Shown in pieces: positions 22,601 through 34,707 of a DNA stretch of 64,000 nucleotides. The first letter of the stretch is position 1; every line of letters begins with the position of its first letter. Position numbers and translations under genes: made by a program. The notes under the pieces are model-generated. The model did not search any database. It worked only from the letters and a program-made list of their open reading frames with translations, and had not been told where the DNA came from. The stretch comes from Darksidea phi (taxonomy: Eukaryota > Ascomycota > Dothideomycetes > Pleosporales > Lentitheciaceae), in assembly GCA_030770425.1 (NCBI GenBank), contig JASJFT010000077.1, positions 62,001 to 126,000 on the forward strand. The letters are read 5' to 3'.

Positions 22601-25600
22601 AGACGACCAAGCTCCAGCAAACGTTTAAAGCCAAGTCTACCGAGTCGGATCACAAGGATAAGATGACTCAATTGCCGAATGTTACTCTAGCTTTGCTCAT
22701 GGATGAGTACGTCATCGAATTAGCGCTCCTTCGCTCGCTCACCTGGTCGATTGTTGGCGCATCGGGTCGTATCTCTGTGGTTCCCGCCCTTGGTCAGAAT
22801 GTGACGCTTCGGGTTGATTACGATTTAGCCGCGCATACACACCGAATGCTTAGCGATTCCTTGGAAAGATCCAACATCATCAGCTCTCTAGAGCTGCCTC
22901 CAGTCAATGGTCGAATCAAAGTAACGAACACAGAAGGGGAGACCAAAGTTTCTGCTGCGGGGATTATCGAGACCATCGAGCTGCAAGCCTCCGAGATTCA
23001 AGCTTTGTTTGCGACGATTAACAAGCCTGAAATCTCGAATGTTGTTGCCGCCATCCGGGAGGATGTGGAGATCTTCAAGGCCCATCTCGAAGAAGTCTTC
23101 CCCAAAGCGGCTCACAAACCAGTAATCAAGTCTCCCAAGCCTTCTAGAGATGTTATTTTCTCCGTCCAGATGACGCTCTCTGGGCTCAACGTTCGCGCCA
23201 GCGCTCCTGGACAGCATCCCGACTCAGCCACGGCCAATCTTGCGGTGCGCTTATCCTCAATCCAGTTGAAAGCTACCAATATTGGCCCTGATCTCAAAAT
23301 TCTCGCGTTGCCAGAAGCTGTCGTTCTCCTGCATGAGATTAGCGTCGATCTAACACTCTCGGATGCAGAGTCAATCCGTCGCTGTGGACATGTCACTTTC
23401 GGCGCCATTTTCCAAGCCACCGCAAATACCAGCGTAGACCCTGTCCGCAGGGTTTACCGCTTAAGGAGCTCTGGGCTTAAGGTCAACATCTTCGCTGAGA
23501 CCGCTTCTGCCGTCGTAGATGTCATGAACTATCTCCAAGACAAGATCAAAGACCTCGATCTGTCGAAGGAGAAGAAGTACCTCAGGAGACTACGCCATAC
23601 CAAAAGCAGAGCGTCTAACAGGCGGGATCAGAGTGTGAAGAGTAATTCAAAGACTGATACAGAAAGTGTAAGCCCAAGTGTTTTGTTCAATTCGACCTAT
23701 TCCATCGAAGTGCTCGACATTTACATTAGCTGGATCGTCGGTACCTCTGTCGCACCTTTCCCGAGAACCGAGTCTGAAGACCTGGTTTTGTCCTTCAGAA
23801 GGATCGAACTGTCAACGCGGAAAGAGGACGCAGCACGCCTGATGATCGAAGATATGCAACTGCAGATGGTCCCTGTCTCGGCAGACAAGAGAGTACGATC
23901 AGCAAATTCAGCACTTCTGCCTGAAGTCGTCTTCAACGTTGCTTACAACTCCACTAAGGAAACGCGAAAGATTGCTTTCCACGCTGCTGGTAAATCACTA
24001 GACCTACAACTCGCCTCTCGGTTCATTCTGCCAGCGAACGTCATCGAGCGATCAATCGCCTTAGCTGGAAAGAAGTTTCGCATCGCATCCGCCAACTGGA
24101 GCATGACTCCCACCACAACTGGGGCCCAGCGAAAAAATCCATTCGGCAACAAGCGAATGTCATCGCTTCTCGTCGATGCAAACTTTGCTGGTGCTGTGGT
24201 CCATATCAACGGCAGCGAGACTACTCTCAACCCAGATACGAAGGAAAGTCGCGCACAGCAAAAGGGAAGGTACAGCCAATTCGTCGGTGATGCGTCCAAA
24301 AGTAGTCTTGATCTCCGGGCTCCCGGGATAGCACTCAAAGTGGAGTACCAGGATGACGGACAAGAACCTTCCCTCAACGCCGAGCTAAGAGTCGATGGCT
24401 CTAGCAACACTCTTTTCCCTACTGTCGTGCCTGTCATTATCGAGATGTCAGAAAGTATAAAGGAGGTCGTTCGCGAAAAAGACGGAGAGTCTCCGGCTTC
24501 AGCCAAACTACCAGAGTCAGAATCGCAAGCAAAACCGGCAGCCAAGCTACTAGAAGAAGATAATCTAATCACTGCCGATCCAAGCACCATTCTGGGACGG
24601 ATTCGCTTGAATCTTGGTCTTAGAATCTGCAAACAGGAGTTCAGTTTGAGCTGTCAACCAATCGCACGAGTCGCAGCGATCACCAAGCTGAAAGACATAT
24701 ACATCACCGTCAACAGTGTCAAATCTCAGGAACACGGCCATTTTTTTGCGGCTTCCGCTGCGTTTGAGAACCTTGAGGCAACAGTCCAGCATGTATACTC
24801 TAGAGAATCTACTTTCGGATTCAATGTTGACTCTGTGGTTCTATCCTTGATGAACAGCAAGCATTTGAGCGGTACAAGCGGCATCTCGGCAATTCTGAAA
24901 ATCAACCCAATGGCTCTTCAGGTCAACGCCCGCCAACTTCAGGATTTTATGTTATTCAGAGAAATCTGGGTTCCTCCAGAAATTCGAAAGCCATCAAAGC
25001 CTACAACCCTAAATGCCAGCCAAGAGCCGCAGGAATACCTCATGCAGCGGTACCATCAGGTCACTGCGGCGACTGCGTTCCCGTGGAATGCTAATGTGGC
25101 TATTGCAGATGTATCAGTCGAACTTGATCTAGGTCAAGCTATCGGAAAGACATCACTTAATATCCACAACATGTGGGCGTCATCCAAGAAGGGCATTGAT
25201 TGGGAGCAAAACCTTTGTATTGGTGTTGAGAGGATCGGGATCGAAAGCACTGGGCGCACAAGCGGATTTGTGGAGCTCGGGGGCGTCAAAGTACGCACGT
25301 CTATCAGCTGGCCGTCACAACAAGCAGCCATCCGACAAACTCCTCTTATTCAAGCTTCTATCGGCTTCCATCAATTGCGCGTCAAGGCAGGTTTCGATTA
25401 CCAAGCGTTCATCATTGCTGACATCGCCAATTTCGACTTCCTCATGTACAATGTGCACGAGCAACGCGAAGGCTCCCGCGACCGCCTCGTGGCTATCCTC
25501 GACGGCGACAAAGTACATGTATTCTGCACCGCGACTAGCGCCGCACAAGGTCTCGCGCTATGGCAAGCCCTCGAGCGCCTGGTGCAGGAGAATCAGCAAG

Positions 25601-26529
25601 CGTACAAGCAGTCTCTGAAAGATATTGAGAAGTTTCTACGCCGCAAGTCCTCCGTGGCTACACCGTATGGGCGCTCCGTTTCCCATAGTATGATAGCTAG
25701 CAAGCCCGATGACGATACCCTGAAGACCCCGATATCGCTGCATACAGACGTTGTCGTCACCCTGCGCTCCGTTAATCTTGGCGTCTTCCCCTCCACCTTT
25801 GTCGACACGCAAATTCTCATGCTAGAAGCCGCAGACGCACAAGCGCGTTTCGCCGTCGCGCCCGAAACAGGAAAGATTCATTCAGGACTTGGTATGACGC
25901 TCGGCCAGCTCTCTATCGCCCTTTCTTCTATCTCTTCCTCCAAGAAGGCGAAGCCGGTGGCGGACCTGACTGTGGATGACATTGTGGGACGCGCAAGAAG
26001 TGCACGAGGAGGCACGATTCTAAGGGTACCGAAAGTCGTTGCTAAGATGCATACTTGGCAGATGCCACGGAACAATCACATCGACTACGTCTTCAAGAGC
26101 TCGTTGGAGGGTAAAGTGGATGTGGGCTGGAACTACAGTCGCATATCCTACATCCGCAGCATGTGGTCCACCCACTCACGTACCCTAGCGTCGCGTCTCG
26201 GCAAACCCCTCCCTGAGTCTAACATCAAGATCACGCAGGCCTCTTCAACCTCGTCAGAACCCTCGTCTGAAACCACGACAGAGGGCCAAGAGAAAATCAC
26301 GGCAGTGGTGAATGTACCGCAAAGCAAATACGAATACACCCCGCTAGAACCACCGTTGATCGAAACGCCCCAGCTAAGGGACATGGGCGAGGCCACGCCT
26401 CCGTTGGAGTGGATTGGACTGCATAGGGACCGGTTGCCTAATGTGACGCATCAGATCGTTATCGTGACTCTGTTGGAGGTGGCGAGGGAGGTAGAGGATG
26501 CTTATGGGAGGATCCTGGGTAGTTCGTAG
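16681..26529 (+). CDS. CSF1: Csf1, bridge-like lipid transfer protein (BLTP1/KIAA1109/Tweek family)
   Basis: Exons 16681-16733, 16780-16815 and 16863-26529 give 3251 aa. Both introns (46 and 47 bp) have good donors (GTACGT, GTGAGT) and CAG acceptors, and the joins create the expected N-terminus: a TM anchor (VFLVELLIASILTVFFLFYF) followed by NRLFATVVSYGIRAYTW and LQISLLGGRIFFKDIRYH, the hallmark of fungal Csf1. Family knowledge: these are very long repeating-beta-groove proteins, anchored in the ER by the N-terminus, that channel glycerophospholipids at contact sites. In yeast Csf1 supports GPI-anchor lipid supply, cold fermentation and lipid homeostasis. The size is normal for the family (about 3000 aa). 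Low-complexity loops occur around residues 130-200 and 360-380. A 9-bp tandem repeat encodes PRL units near residue 364. The first methionine at 16681 follows a near-perfect Kozak sequence. Confidence 0.93.
17863..17907 (+). repeat. 9-bp coding minisatellite in CSF1 (5 units)
   Basis: Five contiguous 9-bp units, CCGCRTCTT, encode PHL followed by four PRL triplets (CSF1 residues 364-378). One substitution marks the first unit. The tract sits in a hydrophilic linker and is a likely site of length variation among strains. Confidence 0.95.
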
Positions 26530-27211
26530 GGTAGGAAATGGGTGTAGGGAGTCCCTTTCTTTGCTTTATTATCTTTTAGACAGGGCGTTGTGAGTTAGGA
26601 TGGAGGCGCGGTTTTGGGAAATGCATTTCTTGGGCGTCTGGGATGCGTTCATATATATTGCGCTTGTCACCTATAATAACGTAGTATAATAGATAATGCA
26701 AGACTTCAAATCAAAAGTGGTGGAGCTAGTGCGTTAAAACAAGGTTGGTGCACATCAAAAGTCACAACGCGAACCGGATGGTAGCCCCCTAATGTAAGGC
26801 TATTCTACTGCACATTACATATTTACCTAATCGGGTTTGATTTGCTTTAGCTGGGGTCGCAGAAGAAAGCCTAGTCTGAATCGTAATGTTGGGGACTGCC
26901 TTATAATGCGGTGCAAAGCGCAGTTAATCTAAAGAATGGAGGCTAGAGTTTGATACTAAAAGTCAACCTAGACTCGTCCTTTCCTTCTATCTAGGGCATA
27001 TATTTCACAATTTCAGAATTAAGGAGTAAGATCCTAACTGCGTGGGCCCATACGTATGTCAAACTTGCATAAAAAAAAGTGTACGTAAAAAGCTTGTATC
27101 AACCTTTCAGCAGGGACATCTCTATGCCAATAAATACGCTTGCTAATCCGCAATTCAACAGCATACCTCCCCAAGACAAACCTTCTCCCACTTGGCTCGA
27201 CGCAAACATCA
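26530..27211. other. Convergent intergenic region CSF1 / VPS52
   Basis: This holds the 3' flanks of two converging genes. It is AT-rich, particularly 26650-27150, consistent with 3' UTRs and polyadenylation signals. No gene is seen. Confidence 0.6.
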
Positions 27212-29301
27212 CTAATTGTCAAAAGCATCTCTCAACCTCTCAAAATGACTTCTAACATCGTCTCCCAACTTCCCTTCCATATCTGTCAGTATCGTACATA
27301 CAAGACTATAGTTGTTACAAAGAAATCTTTCTCTCTTCCGCGCATCGCTTATCCCCTTGCTCAACTTGGTAAGGTACGCTTCATATTCTGATCTCAATCG
27401 GCCGACGGAGACTGACACCGGTTCATCGTCGCCGGCCTCGCTGGAGAGCGCGAGTATGCCGTGCACGAGATTGGCGAATTTTTGAGTGAGGGCGGTGGGC
27501 GCGGTGGAAGTTGTTGATTGTGAGGCAGAGGAGAGAAGCGCAGCGCCGGTAGAGGGACGGTTTGGGAGGGACGACGTGAGTTTTTGCAGCGAAGTACAGT
27601 GTAGGTCCAGGATTTGTTGGAAGCGCGGCCAGAGGAGCATATTTGTGGCATTGACATACCCCTCCACAGCAGGAACCTTCCTCCTCTGCAACTCGAATGC
27701 AAAGTGCTGGTTCAACCTCACACACAACAGCACACCAAGTGTGTCCGTCGTCGTCTCCACCATCTGCTTCGTCAACGCCTGTCCTAGTGCAAACGTCGGC
27801 TCAAAGATCGCTGCAAAGGTACGACTTATCGCATGATATGATTGACTAGGTGAAAAGTATGTTGTCAAGAACGTATACTCGAAAGACGCGTTGTCGATGA
27901 GGGCGAGGTTGAAACTGCGGAAGACGGTTTCAAGGTGATGTGCCGTCTTTTCTTCCTCGGCGAGGTGGGCGGGAAGGGCGTGGACAGAGGGTGTTCTAAG
28001 TGCGTCGACGCGCCGACCGAGGGCAAATGCATCATAAGCAGCCGATCCACCCCTAGCCTGGCCCAGCAGCGTGCCTCCTCTTTTTGCGCCCGGTTCTTCG
28101 CCGAGGACGTCGTATCTGTCTAGCAAGTGGACCTTCAGTTTCTCCAGGCTTGTTTTGTATCGCGTAAAATGATTCAGGTAGTACCACCGCATTGTGTAAA
28201 TGTATGCTTGGCATACTTGAGCTGCAAGTTCGGGTTGGTGTTTAGCGAGGAAGGCATAGAGGTCCTTGTATTTTAGGAAAGCTTGTTGTTGGATTACCTG
28301 GGCATTGATCGAGGGCGAGCGGATGGCTTTTATTTGGGCAACCATATAATCCCGTATGCGTTCAATGGCCCGATTGGTAAGATGGTTGAGGAGAGGTCTG
28401 ATATCGGATAATGCCTTGATATCCGACTGGTCTTTTGTTTTCATGGTTATAGTCTTAGAGCGTTTTTCCAGATCGGCTAGGGCGAGGAGGAAGCCATCGT
28501 CAACGGGACCTTCGGCGATCTTCCGGACGACAGCAGGCGAGATGCTGATGTCTTCGACTGCGGGGCCGAGTATCTTCTCCACAACTTTGCGGTTTTCGAG
28601 TTTGGTATTTAGTGCGCTCGACTGGGTCTGTAGAGATTCAATCTCGGCAGACACAGCACCGAGGTCTGCCTGGAAGTTGGTGAGATAGGTCTCAACCGAC
28701 TTCAGAACCTCATCGCAAGCTATTATCGATTTGTGCAGGTCTTCAAACCTGTCCTTCTCTTTGTCGACTGCAACCACGATGAGCAAACGTGCAGAAGGTG
28801 GGGATGTAAACACGTACATTCTTCGACCGATTGCGCGCTATATGTATCTACAGGAGAAGACTGCCGTGTATCCGCTGCTGGCTCGGCTGCGAAGTCCTGC
28901 AGGCTCAGGCCCCCAAAGTCTATGTCAACCTCCACCTCGTCCGGCTTGCTCAGCACAGCTCCAGCGCCTCCACTCTTCGAAGCGATCTGTTTTCGTGGTG
29001 GTCCTCCCATTATGGCTTCTAGCACTTGTAGGGGGTTAGGCACAGCCGGGGGAGGTGCCCCTGGTGGCCGCCGGCGTGCAGCGCCATTGGGTATTCGCGC
29101 GCCCGCAGGCAGGCTTGTGCTCGAAGATGTAGGAGATATAAGTGACAGAGACGATGACCGCGGGTTTATGCCAGGCCTAGGGGGCAAAGGCATAGGCCCC
29201 GCCGGATATGGGCGTCGAGGAGCCGGAGAGTAGGAATCGCGGCGTGGCGGAGGCGTGCCCGAGGGCGTAGAATGGGCGGAAAGCCTATCGAGGCCCCACA
29301 T
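27212..29301 (-). CDS. VPS52: Vps52, GARP tethering complex subunit
   Basis: Exons 28818-29301 and 27212-28767 flank a 50-bp intron (GTACGT donor, TTGCAG acceptor). The join gives 679 aa with ...SVEEFDKEKDRFEDLH across it. The N-terminal ~140 residues are Pro/Ser/Arg-rich and start MWGLDRLSA, as in filamentous-fungal Vps52. They end in a short acidic conserved patch (VDIDFGGLSLQDFAAE). The remainder is helical: a coiled coil (LHKSIIACDEVLKSVETYL, AEIESLQTQSSALN) and the Vps52 core (MRWYYLNHFTRYKTSLEKL, FEYTFLTTYFSPSQSYH). Vps52 works with Vps51, Vps53 and Vps54 to tether endosome-derived vesicles at the trans-Golgi. The start at 29301 is the only upstream ATG in frame, and the upstream DNA is the promoter shared with eIF5A. 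COG6 was considered, but the N-terminal signature favours Vps52. Confidence 0.85.
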
Positions 29302-29599
29302 CCTGCTCGATTGCTCGTTTCCTGTGCTTCGTCAAGGGCGCATCTGGTGTGTCAAAAGCGTAAGCAATGGACGGGTCGAGTAGTCGTCCGCAGTTCACAG
29401 CTGCGGTTTGTAGTTGATCCGGGCCGGCACTAGACAAGGGCACCGCTAGCGTTCCGCAGCCCCTCCTGCCCAATGTTCAAAATCCTCTTCTCGTCTTCTC
29501 TATATTTAAAGGCCCCCCTCGCCCACCCCACTACCGAACACACGACCCTCCGTCCAGCCTCTTCCTCGACCCTTATCGCGTCCACACTCATTATCCACC
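29302..29599. promoter_or_regulatory. Divergent promoter VPS52 / eIF5A
   Basis: 298 bp lie between the start codons. TATATTTAAA at 29501-29510, 90-99 bp before the eIF5A ATG, is followed by a strongly C/T-rich leader, typical of highly expressed fungal translation genes. The ATG context is CCACCATGG. Confidence 0.65.
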
Positions 29600-30326
29600 A
29601 TGGCCGACAATGATGCGCAGGTACGTTTGTGTCTCCCTCGGCCGTTCCAGAGCATTTTTACCCCGCCTTATCGATTGCCGCCGCATCTTGCGCCCAGGCA
29701 TCAAGCTGTCTCCACACACGCCTTCATCGAGCAAAAGCTAATCGCATCCTGTACAGCATGAGCACACGTTCGAGAGCGCCGATGCCGGCGCCTCTACGAC
29801 GTACCCGATGCAGTGCTCTGCTTTGAGGAAGAACGGCTTCGTAGTCATCAAGAACCGCCCTTGCAAGATCGTCGAGATGTCCACCTCCAAGACGGGCAAG
29901 CACGGCCACGCCAAGGTTCACTTGGTCGCCATCGACATTTTCACCGGCAAGAAGCTGGAAGAGCTGTGCCCTTCCACCCACAACATGGACGTCCCCAACG
30001 TCCGCCGCCAGGAGTACCAGCTCGTGAGTGCACCGCTGCCCCATATCGCCAACTGCTGCTTACAAAGACTAGCTCGATGTGACTGACGACGGCTTTTTGT
30101 CCCTTATGTCCGACGATGGCAGCACCAAGGACGACGTCAAGAACCCGGATGGTGAGGTTGGCGACAAGATCAACAAGCTCTTCAACGAGGAAGGCAAGGA
30201 CACTAGTGAGTGCACCGAACCCGCGAAGATTTAGGCCAGGCTAATAATGCAATAGATGTCATCGTTCTCACTGCCATGGGTGAGGAGACTGCCATCGACG
30301 CGAAGGAAGCCCCCAAGTCCGGTTAA
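29600..30326 (+). CDS. eIF5A: Eukaryotic translation initiation factor 5A (hypusine-containing)
   Basis: Four exons (29600-29620, 29757-30023, 30073-30205, 30256-30326) join in frame to 163 aa. The N-terminal SH3-like domain contains the hypusination loop [12 protein letters not shown]; the modified lysine should be Lys55. The C-terminal OB-fold includes [15 protein letters not shown] and ends [10 protein letters not shown]...APKSG. eIF5A binds the ribosomal E site and relieves stalling at proline-rich and other difficult motifs. It is activated by deoxyhypusine synthase and hydroxylase, neither of which lies in this window. The short 21-nt first coding exon followed by a 136-bp intron is common in fungal eIF5A genes. 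The length is typical (157-165 aa). Identification is secure. Confidence 0.97.
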
Positions 30327-30798
30327 AGAACACGATTTCGGAACAGTCAGGCTGGTGGCGGGAAGTGGAGCGGCCTGATAAGACACCAACAAAACTCCAC
30401 GCGGTTCTTGTGGGGCCGCAGCGCGTACGGTAGCTTTGTATTATCTCAATGCTGTCATGCGCTCTCGCTGGTGGCAGCCAATACTTGTGGTTCTTCGGAA
30501 GGGTTTGGGCTTCTTGCATTGCCGATTTTCATGTAATGGGATACGTACCACGCATCTCTCGACACTATATATCCTCAACGGCAATGTTAAAATGTGATGA
30601 TGCTATGTTAAACATGGTTCTTCTCATTGGTGAAAATCGTAGTGAATGTGTGCGTCTATTTGTGGTTAGCGTGAAGCGAATTTGACTCTTCCTCGGTACC
30701 TGGTAGAAAAGACTGCTGCTCCACGGAACAGTGCTCCACCCCCATCCTTGGTTAGGCGCCAACCCAAATGAGTCGACTATTTGTGCAGAAACCCGAAC
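30327..30798. other. Intergenic region eIF5A - RRN7
   Basis: This contains the eIF5A 3' UTR and the RRN7 promoter. No gene and no clear TATA box were identified. Confidence 0.6.
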
Positions 30799-32510
30799 AT
30801 GGACGAGGGCCCAGTCAAAGGGCCCATTTGCGGCATTGAAAATTGTCGGTCGAGAAGATATGAAGAGGGCGAAGATGGGTATCTCTATTGCCAAAACGGG
30901 CATCGAAAGGGTGTATGTAGGGTGCATCAGATCTTGGGAACCATAGCTGATGTCTACGTAGGAGCTGCTCGCCGGGGAAGACGACGACGTGTTCGAGTCC
31001 GCTGCGAGAACTCGCACGCACAAGAAGGACCAAGATGAGAAGGAGAAAGTCTCCAAGTGTGAGTTCCTTCTTCTTTTAGTGTACTCCTAGCATTTCGCTT
31101 GAGTGGCGCTGACATCATCGCGCAGACTTCAAAGGACCAAAAGCTATAGATTTGTACTTGAAATGCCTACAGCTAATCCTGCGGCATCAATTGTGGTTCT
31201 TAGTACACGAAAGAGGGCTTCCGGTAGAGCTCGAAGTCGTCGTTCAGGACTTATGGGTGCTGCGCATTCTTCAATTTGAAAGCAAAATCACAAGTGAACG
31301 GCAAGAGTTCGTTTCGTCGCAGGCCTTTACTGCCTCGGACACAGAAACAGAGGCCGAGACGAAATCTCTAGGTTTTGGGAGTCGAGAGAAGAAGCTCAAC
31401 GAGACTCCGAATCTAATTGATTGTCTCGCACTATGTTACCTAGGGGTCATCACACTTAGACTCCCGGTCACACCTGGCGACATTTATGCTTGGACGACAG
31501 ACGGAAAGTTGGTGTATCGGAGAGCTATCAAACTTCTTCCGGCTGCTATGAGAGACCGACTCCTAGCGAGCTATCATGCAGTACTGGACCCCAATTCGCT
31601 TCTTAGCCTCAAGCGATTCTACACTACGCTCATCGACCTTCAGGTTGGTTTCGAGAGGGAGTTCGGGATACTGTGGCCGCCCCTCAACGCCCCTGTGCTT
31701 CTTTTCCGCTATCTGAAAGAGCTCGCTCTGCCTCTGGAACTGTACGATGCGACCATTCGCCTTGGTAGTTTGCTTGATTACGATTTCGCTCTACACACGG
31801 ATGGCAAGAACAAGCTGGGTGTACGACACATACCTGAAGCGCAACTCATTGCATGTCTCGTAGTGTGCGTCAAGCTTTTCTATCCCTTTGATGGGGAGCG
31901 AAGATATCCGAAATCGATCTTGGAGCCAACGACAACTGCGTTGAATTGGAAGAGTTGGTGCACGATTATCAACAAAGCAAAGTTAGAAAATCGAGGAGGC
32001 GACCTTCGCTATACGACGGAAGAATTGACGAAACTGCAAGAGAAAGATGTGTTCTCTATGTCTGGGAACCAACTTGATCAGTATCTCGATTTCTACCTCA
32101 GCAACTTCCTCGATGAGACCCATATCGAGGCAAATGAGACTAACGACGAATTTCGGAATGCACTGTATGATATGTTTCCGGTCACCGCGGCTGCTCAGCC
32201 GCTACAAAACCAGCAATCCGACAGCGTGGAAATCGAAAAGCAGTTGGAGGTTGTGCGGGCAGTACAGGGAAGAATGAAGCTAAATCCAGTGGTTGGAGAA
32301 GAGGAAGTGGGCTTCGGAATTCAAAGACCAGGCCGGGGTTATGTGTCGTATAAGAAAGAGGGCAACCTCCCTGAGCACGCAAAAGCGTTCTACGATGAGC
32401 TAGCTAGAGTAGCGGGTCTGTCGCTGGATATGCTGATTATGGCTGTCTTTTATACGGATAGAAGGATTGAGAAGTGGAAGATCAGCCAGAGTAAACTGGT
32501 AGTTAGGTAA
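30799..32510 (+). CDS. RRN7: Rrn7 (TAF1B family), RNA polymerase I core factor subunit
   Basis: Exons 30799-30912, 30962-31058 and 31126-32510 give 531 aa. The N-terminus is a Rrn7-type zinc ribbon: CGIENC (Cys11, Cys16), SRRYEEGEDGYLYC (Cys31) and NGH (His35), diagnostic for Rrn7/TAF1B. The first intron uses the GTATGT donor at 30913 rather than the nearby GTGTAT, because only that keeps frame into ELLAGEDDDVFES. The body has the two cyclin-like folds (YLKCLQLILRHQLWFLV; IDCLALCYLGVITLRLPVTPGDIYAW; IPEAQLIACLVVCVKLFYPFDG). Rrn7 acts as the TFIIB-like subunit of the Pol I core factor at rDNA promoters. Codon use and introns resemble the neighbours. Confidence 0.9.
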
Positions 32511-32760
32511 ATCCTGTTTCACAAATCGGCCAATGCATGCTTGGAATGTTCACGTTAAAATGTTTTTGGGACTACCTAAAAATAAAAATCTTTGATCAAG
32601 CTAGCAATCGCGGACTGGTGGCGTGAAGGGCATGGCACGTGATGGACTGCACAAGCCACCTCGCTAAGCTGCATTTACTAAGCACACGGCGATTTCGAAC
32701 AAACCAGCGACCTCGCCTCCACAACGTCAACTTCAGACAAGATCGAGCAGCACCGACAAC
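32511..32760 (+). promoter_or_regulatory. Promoter region of the ubiquitin-eL40 gene
   Basis: A 250-bp spacer lies between the RRN7 stop and the ubiquitin ATG. A palindromic CACGTG (32636-32641) lies 120 bp upstream of the start. The leader reads CAACATG at the start codon. The E-box may be functional, but this is inference. Confidence 0.4.
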
Positions 32761-33377
<617 letters not shown>

Positions 33378-34707
33378 ACGGATCGCGCATCGGCGTCTGG
33401 CGAGTGTGGGGATGGCGAAACGAACGATACGACGTATGGGAAGGAAATGGAGAGCATGCGGATATGAGCACAGGTTTCCTCGAGATGTGCTTAACGCTCC
33501 ACTTCTTGCTTTAGGGACCCGGCATGTAGAGTGAATCGATTCTTCCACCTTTGCTTGACGAATGCCGTGCATACATATATACATAATCTTCTCTATGAAT
33601 AAGCTTGATATCTAGCTTTCAATCGCGTTTTCAACAGTACTTGGATTCTAAAGCATATAATAGTGGCGCTCGAATAACCACGTGACTTCGCGCCACACCC
33701 GCACCACGTGTGACGTCATATCCAAAGAGCGTTACACGAACATCAAAAAGAGTAAACAGTCTCGTGCTGCCTGAGTGTAAATCCACAGGTGCACCTCGCT
33801 ATCAGACATTGGTGGCCCGCAGAATAGAGAGCACAGCATTTTAATAATTCCATCCTGAATTTTTATTGAATACAAGTCATAGCGTTTGTCTTATCATCGC
33901 AAACCCATGAAGGAAACAGGTAAGCAAGACGCAGCTGAGACGTAAACAAAACTTTTCCATCATCACCGTCACCAAATACTCTGAGAACTACCCGATGTAT
34001 CGTGACCACCATTTGAAAAGAAAGGTATGCTCGTCAGCATTTAGTACTGGGAAGAAAAGGTTGAGAGCAACGGTTCGCCCCGTCGATGCCAGACATAGTC
34101 GAATCGAGGCAGTACACCGAAGTGATTCATGCCTAGAAGCCTTGTCAATCAAGGCAGCCAATGAATGAAAAAGAGACGCGAGACATACCGGATCACAAGC
34201 CACCCCACAGGGATTTTGGCAGTTAAGGAAAGTGGGAAAAACCCAACAGCGCAGTGCGACACTCCATCCGCTCCGACTCTCATCGAGTCTTAGGAATGAG
34301 AAAACCGAGAAAATGCACCAACCATCCCAGCTCCGGGTATGCATATGCAACCCTAGGAAAGATAGTGGTACATGCGCGAACATTGACAAACAACGAAGAT
34401 TATTTGGTACATGTGCAGAGAAGAAAAGGAAAGTGGAAAAGGGAAGAATTTGGAAATCGGAAGTGGTATCGACAACGCCTCGCTATGCAAATGAACATGT
34501 GGTTTGGGTAATCCTCCAACAGCATGGTAGCTGTTCGTGGAGTGGTCGTGGGAAGTGTTGTCTAGTAGCAGCTGATAGTGATGCGCAATGGTGTATTTTG
34601 GTATGGAAGCTATGCGTTGAGCTCAACCATCAGCATAGACGCTCGGAGCGGAGTGTAACGGGTTGTGCGTCGCTACTATTAACGTTTGCGGTTCGATTTG
34701 AAATGAC
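33378..34707. other. Convergent intergenic region with promoter-like motifs but no recognised gene
   Basis: This lies between the 3' ends of the eL40 gene and the FHA-domain gene, so no protein-gene promoter is expected. It nevertheless holds two CACGTG palindromes and an adjacent TGACGTCA (33679-33728). Open frames on both strands (33988-34389 minus; 34232-34711 plus) have no recognisable motif. Confidence 0.5.
33679..33728. promoter_or_regulatory. Two E-boxes plus CRE palindrome
   Basis: CACGTG occurs at 33679-33684 and 33715-33720, and the second abuts a full CRE/ATF palindrome TGACGTCA (33721-33728). These are consensus sites for bHLH and CREB/ATF bZIP factors. Three palindromes within 50 bp are unlikely by chance, though no adjacent start codon of a recognised gene is served. 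Confidence 0.45.

Noticed and set aside
27212..28767. Assignment of the coiled-coil protein to COG6
   Set aside because: The core reads superficially like a COG subunit, but the spliced N-terminus (MWGLDRLSA, FGGLSLQDFAAE) and the helical core fit Vps52 better.
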